Shown in pieces: positions 1-4,636 of a stretch of DNA of 6,573 nucleotides. Each line of letters starts with the position of its first letter. Position 1 is the first letter of the stretch. The DNA lies in the NCBI GenBank assembly GCA_047517485.1, contig JAKZSU010000141.1:1-6573 (forward strand), read 5' to 3'. Both the position numbers and the translations under genes were made by a program. The DNA comes from JAKZSU01 sp047517485 (GTDB taxonomy: Bacteria > Pseudomonadota > Alphaproteobacteria > UBA7887). Below the pieces are notes generated by a model. It was not told the DNA's origin. It worked only from the letters and a program-made list of their open reading frames with translations, and made no database searches.

Positions 1-158
1 GTGTTCATGAGCATCTCCTCGGAGAAACTCCGAAAAGTGCTCCATCCAATTCAAATCGACACCATGCATTTTCGCTTCAAACCCCGCAGAAATCCTGGCT
101 CTCAAAGCCAGCACCGCTCAGTTAACCGGACAGCAGTGCGATCGCATTCATTTTCAAC

Positions 159-190
159 TTATGCCAAGATCCCTCACAAGGACGGCATAA
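159..190. repeat. Small inverted repeat TTATGCC-N18-GGCATAA
   Basis: Perfect 7-bp arms lie at 159-165 and 184-190, separated by 18 nt, about 80 bp before the TetR-type gene. TetR-family repressors commonly bind palindromes near their own gene, so this is a possible operator. The gap is wide for such a site, however. A 7-bp match with a gap of up to 20 nt is also not unlikely by chance in a region of this size. Confidence 0.2.
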
Positions 191-222
191 TTCGCTCACT
201 GCTGTTGTTCACTTCAACACGC

Positions 223-250
223 TTGCTAGTTTTAGTGACTGAATGATTAT
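223..250 (+). promoter_or_regulatory. Weak sigma-70-like promoter candidate for the tetR-type gene
   Basis: TTGCTA (223-228) matches four of six bases of TTGACA. GATTAT (245-250) matches four of six bases of TATAAT, with a 16-bp spacer. It lies in the AT-rich stretch directly before the TetR-type gene and would give a short leader. Both boxes are imperfect, so this is only the best candidate seen by eye. Confidence 0.25.
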
Positions 251-271
251 TTATTAAATGGGAAAATGGCA

Positions 272-910
272 ATGGCTGGTTCGGAAGCGAAGCTGGCGAC
301 GGCGCGAACGAGCCGGCGCGCGAAACAGGTGGCGGAAACCCGTGCCAAACTGACTTCGGCCGGTGCGCGAATGTTCGCCGCGTCGGGCTTTCACGGCGCT
401 TCGATGGCCGACGTGGCGGGCGCGGCGGGACTGTCCCAGGGCGCGGCGTATAATCATTTCACCGGCAAGGATGCGTTTTTCGCGGCTGCATTCGACGCCG
501 ATGAGCCCTTTGCCGCGCTGATCGAGGCGATTGTGGGCGGTGAGGCGGGCGGCGACGAAGTTTTTCTCGACCAGCGGCTATTGCGGGCAAGCCAGAAACT
601 GGCGCGGGGCCCGGCGCGTGGTTGGTTCGATCTGCTGCTCATCGACATGGTGGAGTTCGACGGGCGGCACTGGCGCAAATTGTACCAACGGCACAGAAGC
701 GGGTTCGCCCGTGCCGCCGGCAAGATCGAATCGACCGGGCGGTTGACCACGGTCGGCGGGTCGGCCGTGCTCCGCGCCCTCATCGCCGCGGCGCTCGGCC
801 AGACCCTGGTCGCCCGGTTGCTTGCCGCCGGCGAGGACGGGGTCTCGGATCTCGACCAGACGGGTTCGGCGATCACGCTTCTTCTCAAGGGCGCGTTGGC
901 TACCGACTGA
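272..910 (+). CDS. TetR/AcrR-family transcriptional repressor
   Basis: This is a cytoplasmic one-component regulator of about 212 residues, a normal length for the family. The N-terminal DNA-binding domain is clear at residues 23-70: a helix beginning AETRAKL, then FAASGFHGASMADVAGAAGLS, and the hallmark recognition segment GAAYNHFTGKDAFF. The C-terminal half (about 75-212) is the usual poorly conserved helical ligand/dimer domain, so the inducer cannot be read from sequence. I chose ATG 272 because GGGA at 260-263 lies 8 nt upstream of it. The alternative ATG at 266 is only 2 nt from that motif and would add Met-Ala. The target is unknown: it may control itself, a divergent gene left of the window, or the peroxidase gene 90 bp downstream on the same strand. 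No lesions are seen. Confidence 0.93.
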   Translation: MAGSEAKLATARTSRRAKQVAETRAKLTSAGARMFAASGFHGASMADVAGAAGLSQGAAYNHFTGKDAFFAAAFDADEPFAALIEAIVGGEAGGDEVFLDQRLLRASQKLARGPARGWFDLLLIDMVEFDGRHWRKLYQRHRSGFARAAGKIESTGRLTTVGGSAVLRALIAAALGQTLVARLLAAGEDGVSDLDQTGSAITLLLKGALATD

Positions 911-960
911 GAAAATTTCCTTTTCGCGCAATCAAACCGCGCCCCCGTTCGTTTACCACA

Positions 961-1005
961 CACACGGAGTCGTCCGGCGTGTCGTCCGACTGCCCGGCCC
1001 GTGTG
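961..1005 (+). promoter_or_regulatory. Hairpin covering the GTG start of the peroxidase ORF
   Basis: CACACGG (961-967) pairs with CCGTGTG (999-1005). Immediately inside, AGTCG (968-972) pairs with CGACT (987-991), leaving a 7-nt bulge and a 14-nt loop. There is no T-tract after the stem, so it is not a standard intrinsic terminator. The GTG at 1001 lies inside the closing stem. In mRNA that would hide this codon from ribosomes, which weakens it as a real start. Confidence 0.3.
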
Positions 1006-2107
1006 CGCGCCATGGAAAGCGAAGGGAAGTCTCTCGATAAAATCGCAGCCAATACCCCGGCCCCAAATCCGCCGCGGCCAACCGTTAATCGCCCTGGCGG
1101 TTTCGTTAATGACCGTCACCAGCCCAGTCGTGGCCGACGACTCGGCCTACGACCGGTACCGCGAAGCGCTGGCGGCGATCCCCGCCTTGCCACCGATCCC
1201 GGCCGACAATTCGATTACCGACGATCGGGTGGCGTTAGGGCAAATGCTGTATTGGGACCGGAGAAACTCGAAGACCGGCCAAACCAGCTGCGGCTTTTGC
1301 CACCACCCCGCCTATTACGGCGCCGAACCGATGGATCGGTCGGTCGGTGTCTATGGCGAGGTCCATGCCGCCAATGCCCACACTGTTCTCAATGCCGCCT
1401 TCCATCCCGCGCAATTCTTCAACGGCTCCGCCGCGACCCTGGAGGCCCAGGCACTCGGCGCGGTTCGCTCCCACGTCGCATCGCGCAGTTGGCCGGAGGA
1501 AGTCGCCGAGCGCCTCAATCGGGTGCCGGGATATCGCGCGCTGTCAGAAACGGCTTATGGCGCCCCACTCAGCGAAGAGATTATCGGCAAGGCGATCGCC
1601 AGTTTCGTGCGCACGCTGATAACTCCGGATTATCCCCTGGCGCGCTGGCTGAACGGCGACGAGGCGGCGATGTCGGCGTCGCAAAAGCGCGGCATGGCGC
1701 TGTTCGTCGATCACGGCTGCGTCGCCGGCCACGCTTCGCCGTATTTTTCGAATTTCACTTATCAGATGTTCGAAATCGAAGGCGGCATGCACCATCCGGG
1801 GCGCTACAAAGTGACAAAGGACGAAGCCGACAGGTACGCCTACAAAGTCCCCTCGTTGCTCAACGTGGCGATGACACCGCCTTATACCCATGCCGACGTG
1901 ATCAAGGATTTGCCGACCATGGTGCGGGTCATGGGCGATAAAATGCTCGGCATCGATATTCCCGATACCGAGGTTGGCGATATCGTGGCCTTTCTGGGCG
2001 CGTTGACCGGCAAAATGCCGGCGCACTTCATGACCGTCCCGGTGCTGCCGATCGGCGGCGGCGAGGGCGACTTTGGTCCCGCCTTGACGCCATCGACAAA
2101 GGAGTAA
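1001..2107 (+). CDS. Di-heme cytochrome c peroxidase-like protein with a damaged second heme motif
   Basis: The match is to the bacterial cytochrome c peroxidase/MauG superfamily: periplasmic di-heme enzymes that reduce hydrogen peroxide with electrons from small cytochromes. Counting from GTG 1001 (368 residues), a signal peptide ends near residue 45 (basic RR at 24-25, hydrophobic core about 28-41, cleavage after PVVA before DDSA). The first heme motif CGFCH is at 97-101. The second should be CxxCH at 240-244 but reads CVAGH; codon 1727-1729 is GGC where TGC is expected. Downstream family landmarks are intact (SPYF; YKVPSLLNVAMTPPYTH; VGDIVAFLGALTG). In known enzymes the C-terminal heme is the electron-entry site, so loss of that Cys should impair or alter function. 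GTG 1001 lacks a Shine-Dalgarno; a good one precedes an in-frame ATA at 1037. It lies 80 bp before an ECF sigma pseudogene and is probably its target or operon partner (inference). Confidence 0.85.
   Translation: MCAPWKAKGSLSIKSQPIPRPQIRRGQPLIALAVSLMTVTSPVVADDSAYDRYREALAAIPALPPIPADNSITDDRVALGQMLYWDRRNSKTGQTSCGFCHHPAYYGAEPMDRSVGVYGEVHAANAHTVLNAAFHPAQFFNGSAATLEAQALGAVRSHVASRSWPEEVAERLNRVPGYRALSETAYGAPLSEEIIGKAIASFVRTLITPDYPLARWLNGDEAAMSASQKRGMALFVDHGCVAGHASPYFSNFTYQMFEIEGGMHHPGRYKVTKDEADRYAYKVPSLLNVAMTPPYTHADVIKDLPTMVRVMGDKMLGIDIPDTEVGDIVAFLGALTGKMPAHFMTVPVLPIGGGEGDFGPALTPSTKE
1022..1039 (+). promoter_or_regulatory. Strong ribosome site placed before an ATA codon
   Basis: AAGGGAAG (1022-1029) ends 7 nt before an in-frame ATA at 1037-1039. 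Starting there, the peroxidase would have a compact, conventional signal peptide: Lys at position 2, RR at 12-13, a hydrophobic core, then PVVA. No ATG, GTG or TTG occurs in frame with a comparable site; the next ATG (1109) would delete most of the signal peptide. The simplest reading is that the original start was ATG and has become ATA. Initiation at ATA is possible but known to be very weak in bacteria. Confidence 0.5.
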
Positions 2108-2187
2108 CCGGGCCACGGCTGGCCGCGCGTGTTACAATCGTTCGTCCGCCGGGGTGGGTGATTTATTGATCGAGATCCGAGCGTGCC

Positions 2188-2685
2188 ATGAATGACAAGG
2201 ACTTGCTGCAAGCCGGTTACCGGTATGCGCTGTCGCTGCGGGCTTCGACGTCGGACGCCGAGGACGTGGTGCAAGAAGCCTAGTACCGGCTGTATCGCCA
2301 TCACGGCCGGGTGGCGGGCAAGGGGTATCTGTTTACCGCGATCAGATACATCTTTGTCGATCGCTACCGGCGCGAGCAGATGGTAGTGATCGAGCCCCTC
2401 GATGCCGTGATCGAGCCCGCCGACGAGGCTGCCGATCCGATCGCGGCGCGTCTGGCGGCGCGCGACCTGGAAGCGCCTCTGGCCGGTCTCGGCGCAGCCG
2501 AACGCGAAGCGCTGTTTCTCAATGTCGTGGAAGGCTATACGGCGCGGGAGATTGGCGCATTTACCGGGCGCCCGCGCGGCACCGCGCTGAGTTTGATCCA
2601 CCGGGCCAAGCGCAAATTGCGCGGCGCCATCGAGGCGCAAGCCGGCGGCGATGCCGCATCGGGTGTTGGAGGATCGAGTCGATGA
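2188..2685 (+). pseudogene. ECF-type RNA polymerase sigma factor interrupted by an in-frame TAG
   Basis: Read through the stop, this is a complete, normal-sized ECF sigma-70 factor of 165 codons. Region 2 begins DLLQAGYRYALSLRASTSDAEDVVQEA, hits TAG at 2281-2283, and continues in the same frame as YRLYRHHGRVAGKGYLFTAIRYIFVDRYRREQ. Region 4 follows (LGAAEREALFLNVVEGYTAREIGAFTGRPRGTALSLIHRAKRKLRGAI, split here only by reading: helix-turn-helix about residues 118-150). The family motif DxxDxVQEAF/W predicts an aromatic residue at the stop, so TGG to TAG is the minimal change. A GTG at 2311 could start a remnant covering regions 2.3 to 4, but it would lack the main core-polymerase contact. TAG also ends two neighbouring genes, so recoding is unlikely. 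The 3' end overlaps the anti-sigma start (ATGA). Suppression or sequence error are the alternatives. Confidence 0.85.
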
Positions 2686-3245
2686 GCGATCTAGAACGAT
2701 TGACGCAAGAGTATTACGCCGGGGAGAGGCTGTCCGACGACCGGCTCGAGGCAATTCTGCAAGGGGCGCCGCCGCGGACCTCCTCGGCGCGAACTTGGTA
2801 TATGCGTCTGGGTGCCATCGCCGCGACCTTGATTGTCGGCTTCGCTGTTCTGCACACCTATCTCGTCGAACGAGACACCGCGACACGGGTGCTCGACGAG
2901 ATCGCCATGAACCACCGCAAACAACTTGCCGTCGAAGTCGTGGCGACCGATTTCGAAACACTTGGCCGCGCTCTCGACCGGCTCGATTTTCCGGTCGCGG
3001 CACCGCGCGAGATCGCCGCGCAATTCGATCTGTTGGGCGGGCGGTATTGCTCGATTCAGGGCGGTATCGCGGCGCAGGTCAAATTGCGCGACCGCGAATC
3101 GGGTGCGGTGCGAACGCTCTATGCCACCAAGCTCAAGCCGGCTTTGTCGGGAATCGCCGAGTCGAACTCGATCCATGGCGATGTGGCGATCAGCCTGTGG
3201 CAGGACGACGGAATATTTTTCGGACTCGCCAGCGACACCGCCTAG
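2682..3245 (+). CDS. Single-pass membrane anti-sigma factor
   Basis: This 187-residue protein is the expected partner of the preceding ECF sigma factor. The start ATG overlaps the sigma stop in ATGA (2682-2685), typical of translational coupling. The layout is that of transmembrane anti-sigma factors: a short cytoplasmic part (about 1-40) that would hold the sigma factor, one membrane helix (about 41-60, LGAIAATLIVGFAVLHTY), and a periplasmic domain (about 61-187). The periplasmic part contains GGRYCSIQGGIAAQVKLRD (119-137) and ends LWQDDGIFFGLASDTA, a pattern I associate with anti-sigma sensor domains in this size class. No zinc-binding HxxxCxxC motif is seen. The gene looks intact, although the upstream sigma reading frame is broken and coupling from it should be reduced by the early stop. 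Its TAG stop is formed at the edge of the downstream palindromic element. The signal sensed is unknown; oxidative stress is plausible from the peroxidase neighbour. Confidence 0.78.
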   Translation: MSDLERLTQEYYAGERLSDDRLEAILQGAPPRTSSARTWYMRLGAIAATLIVGFAVLHTYLVERDTATRVLDEIAMNHRKQLAVEVVATDFETLGRALDRLDFPVAAPREIAAQFDLLGGRYCSIQGGIAAQVKLRDRESGAVRTLYATKLKPALSGIAESNSIHGDVAISLWQDDGIFFGLASDTA

Positions 3246-3276
3246 AGCGCGTCCTTTCCCCATGGAATCGGTTTGA
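3243..3276. repeat. Left terminal inverted repeat of the palindromic element
   Basis: Begins TAGAGCGCGTCCTTTCCC and ends GGTTTGA. It matches the reverse complement of 3476-3509 at 32 of 34 positions. The first three bases form the stop codon of the anti-sigma gene. Confidence 0.9.
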
Positions 3277-3372
3277 CCGCACGCCCGTGCGCCGTGGTTA
3301 GGCGCGCGCCGCCGCGCGATGTGGGGGCGCACGCTAAGGCGCGCAACGATGCCACGGCGCACGGGCGTGCGG
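3277..3372. repeat. Internal hairpin A (perfect 21-bp stem, 54-nt loop)
   Basis: Arms 3277-3297 (starting CCGCACGCCCG) and 3352-3372 (ending GGGCGTGCGG) are perfectly complementary over 21 bp. The 54-nt loop (3298-3351) matches the reverse complement of the loop of hairpin B at about 34 of 54 positions, including the blocks GCGATGTGGG and GCGCAACG. Confidence 0.9.
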
Positions 3373-3379
3373 CCTTCGG

Positions 3380-3475
3380 TGGGGCAGATTGGCCTTTCGG
3401 ATGCGTTGCGCCGCTCGGCCGATGCACCCACATCGCCCGTCGCGCCGCGCCACCCCGAAATGCCGATCTGCCCCA
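3380..3475. repeat. Internal hairpin B (21-bp stem, 54-nt loop)
   Basis: Arms 3380-3400 (starting TGGGGCAGATT) and 3455-3475 (ending ATCTGCCCCA) pair over 21 positions with two mismatches. The stem sequence is unrelated to that of hairpin A (about 5 of 21 identities in the inverted alignment), although stem and loop lengths are identical. Confidence 0.88.
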
Positions 3476-3509
3476 TCAAACCGCTTCCATCGGGAAAGGA
3501 CGCGCTCTA
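3476..3509. repeat. Right terminal inverted repeat of the palindromic element
   Basis: Mirror copy of 3243-3276, ending GGAAAGGACGCGCTCTA. The two differences lie in the inner half of the repeat. Its last three bases (CTA on +) form the TAG stop of the minus-strand phosphatase gene. Confidence 0.9.
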
Positions 3510-4214
3510 ATTCGATCGCTCGAGATAGCGCGCCATGACCTGCTCCATGCTGGTTCGGTTGATACCCAACTTGACCAGATTGTACGGTGTCACATTGACC
3601 GCCTTGATCAGGCGACGGACGATCTCGCCGTCTTGCAAATCGATATCGATGATATTCAGGCAGCCCATGTCCTGCTCGAAACTCGCCACCGCCGAAAGCC
3701 CGGCGCCGCAGGTCCAGCCGAGAAGAATCCGATTGACCGCGTCATGGGCGACGACCAGCATTGTCGTCCAGTCGGGCTCGGCGAGCAGGCCGACAAAGGC
3801 CTCGACCACCCGGCGCTCGAAATCGACGATCAGTTCGCCGCGGGCAAATCGGGCACCCGGTTGATCGGCGGTATCGAAGCCGTAGATGATCTCGGCCTCG
3901 ACGCGTTCGCGTGGAATGTCGGAAAAACGACCGCCTCTGAGTTCCTTTAGACCCGGCTCGTCGATCAGAGTCAGGTCGCGACCTTCGGTCGCCAACGCCG
4001 CGGTCTGTTGGGTTCGCGGCAAGCCCGAGCAGACCACGCGATCGATCGGCACGTCTTTCAAGGCGGCGCCGGCGGCGCGGGCTTGGTCCTGACCTTTATC
4101 GGTCAGGCTTACCATGGCGGGGTTGCGCGCCGCGCCCTGAGCATCGAAATAACTGACCTCGCCGTGTCGCATCAAGTATATGCGATGCCTGCATTTGGTG
4201 CCGGGGAGAGCCAT
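3507..4214 (-). CDS. Histidine phosphatase superfamily protein (phosphoglycerate mutase-like)
   Basis: This cytoplasmic protein of 235 residues belongs to the RHG-motif branch-1 histidine phosphatases, which transfer a phosphoryl group through a catalytic histidine. It shows YLMRHGE (phospho-acceptor His17, with Arg16), SGLPRTQQTA (phosphate-binding Arg67), LKELRGG (acid/base Glu91) and VVAHDAVNR (second catalytic His157), so the active site is complete. The substrate cannot be read: the family includes cobalamin-pathway phosphatases, mutases and broad phosphatases. The C-terminal tail NVTPYNLVKLGINRTSMEQV is a specific feature of this subgroup rather than of classic mutases. I chose the ATG at 4214 because GAGG lies 8 nt upstream and it places the RHG motif near the N-terminus. 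The frame remains open further upstream to 4502, but that part is low-complexity and overlaps the divergent lipoprotein gene. It ends in TAG at the edge of the palindromic element. Confidence 0.9.
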   Translation of the reverse strand: MALPGTKCRHRIYLMRHGEVSYFDAQGAARNPAMVSLTDKGQDQARAAGAALKDVPIDRVVCSGLPRTQQTAALATEGRDLTLIDEPGLKELRGGRFSDIPRERVEAEIIYGFDTADQPGARFARGELIVDFERRVVEAFVGLLAEPDWTTMLVVAHDAVNRILLGWTCGAGLSAVASFEQDMGCLNIIDIDLQDGEIVRRLIKAVNVTPYNLVKLGINRTSMEQVMARYLERSN

Positions 4215-4287
4215 GTCGGATGCCTCGCTTTCGCAGTCGGTTTTCAGCGCGGCCATTTCTATGGCACGCGTGTCCGGTCGTCGAGTG

Positions 4288-4301
4288 GTGGAAATTGCCA
4301 C
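4288..4301. promoter_or_regulatory. Near-palindrome in the divergent spacer
   Basis: GTGGAAATTGCCAC is symmetric apart from one mismatched pair. It lies in the 147-bp spacer between the minus-strand phosphatase and the plus-strand lipoprotein/Crp genes, where a shared operator would be expected. It does not resemble the Crp or Fnr consensus (TGTGA or TTGAT half sites). Its function is unknown. Confidence 0.25.
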
Positions 4302-4361
4302 GCTCGGCGTTAGGTTGATGGGGGCGCGCGGCCGCCGCGCTTGGAATTTCGCCACGGAGAT

Positions 4362-4589
4362 ATGTTTTTGAAGCAAAAGGATAGCGTGCCGGGTTGGCCA
4401 TTGATCGCGTTTACGATCCTGCTCGCGACATCCGTGGGCATTGTCGGCTGCACATCGTCTAGTCGGATGGACTCCTCCGAAGCCGGCCAGGACGAGGCGC
4501 AAATCCGCGAAACGCTCGGGCCAAAATATGCATCATTCAGCGGTACCCGTCCGCCGACACAAGACTATGTTAATTGCGTACCGAGTTGA
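4362..4589 (+). CDS. Small putative lipoprotein of unknown function
   Basis: I do not recognise the family. The 75-residue product has a typical lipoprotein signal: a basic N-terminus (MFLKQKD), a hydrophobic core (about 13-26) and a lipobox IVGC with Cys30 as the lipidation site. That would leave a 46-residue mature chain that is Ser/Thr-rich, then acidic (EAGQDEAQIRE), and ends in YVNCVPS with a second Cys near the C-terminus. It would be anchored to a membrane facing the periplasm. The start is uncertain: GGAGA (4356-4360) is too close to ATG 4362 but well spaced (8 nt) for TTG 4368, which would remove two residues; a TTG at 4341 is also open. It precedes the Crp/Fnr-type gene by 47 bp on the same strand and may share its transcript. 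No lesion is visible. Confidence 0.65.
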   Translation: MFLKQKDSVPGWPLIAFTILLATSVGIVGCTSSSRMDSSEAGQDEAQIRETLGPKYASFSGTRPPTQDYVNCVPS

Positions 4590-4636
4590 AAATCTCGGCC
4601 GATCCGAATGTTCGCAGGCCGAGGATTAGGGGCGAA

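Larger units (their letters stand above)
1..271. other. Gene-poor leader region upstream of the tetR-type gene
   Basis: I see no convincing gene here. The stretch is visibly more AT-rich than the genes that follow. A + strand reading frame stays open from the left edge to a TGA at 244-246, but its product (rich in Ser, His and Arg) resembles no family I recognise and has no supporting ribosome site. It could be the tail of a gene lying outside the window, though nothing supports that. The region contains a 7-bp inverted repeat (159-190) and a weak promoter-like pair (223-250), listed separately. It is most likely the regulatory region of the downstream repressor, and perhaps of a divergent gene to the left. 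Confidence 0.5.
3243..3509. mobile_element. 267-bp symmetric palindromic MITE-like element
   Basis: This non-coding element sits exactly between two convergent genes. From outside in it has 34-bp terminal inverted repeats with 2 mismatches (3243-3276, 3476-3509), two 96-nt hairpins (3277-3372 and 3380-3475), and a 7-nt centre CCTTCGG (3373-3379) that forms a C(UUCG)G tetraloop when the whole element folds. The segment lengths are perfectly mirrored: 34, 21, 54, 21, 7, 21, 54, 21, 34. Both ends are TA. Removing the element and one TA leaves GCC-TAA for the anti-sigma gene and AAT-TAG for the phosphatase, so both flanking genes keep valid stops; this fits insertion with TA duplication, as in IS630/Tc1-mariner-type MITEs. 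No transposase is encoded, so movement would need a helper. It may also act as a bidirectional transcription barrier. The family is not recognised. Confidence 0.75.

Noticed and set aside
19..33. Hairpin TCGGAG-AAA-CTCCGA as a terminator
   Set aside because: The stem is short and no T-tract follows on either strand.
622..1941. A 439-codon + strand open frame spanning the tetR-type and peroxidase genes
   Set aside because: Its product is extremely Arg/Pro-rich, matches nothing and overlaps two genes with clear domains. It is an out-of-frame shadow in GC-rich DNA.
2101..2133. ECF-type promoter (GGAGTAACC ... CGTG) before the sigma gene
   Set aside because: The spacing is too long and the -10 does not match CGTT well. 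Tempting as an autoregulated promoter but not supportable.
2166..2179. Fnr-like box TTGAT-CGAG-ATCCG near the sigma start
   Set aside because: Only three of five bases match in the second half-site, and it lies within the leader directly before the ATG.
2281..2283. TAG decoded as an amino acid in this genome
   Set aside because: TAG serves as the normal stop of the anti-sigma and phosphatase genes in this same window, so general reassignment is unlikely. Rare local suppression cannot be excluded.
1882..3003. A 373-codon minus-strand open frame opposite the peroxidase and sigma genes
   Set aside because: Arg-rich with no motif, no ribosome site and antisense to clear domains. Shadow frame.
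3243..3509. CRISPR array or tRNA/rRNA gene in the repeat-rich spacer
   Set aside because: The repeats are inverted and occur in mirrored pairs, not regularly spaced direct repeats. No cloverleaf or rRNA-like motif is seen.
3273..3950. A + strand frame running from the palindromic element into the antisense of the phosphatase
   Set aside because: It is antisense to a gene with a complete active site and its 5' part is palindromic DNA. No protein family is evident.
4215..4502. N-terminal extension of the phosphatase by 96 codons
   Set aside because: It would overlap the lipoprotein gene, is low-complexity, and the ATG at 4214 has a better ribosome site and places the RHG motif at the usual position.
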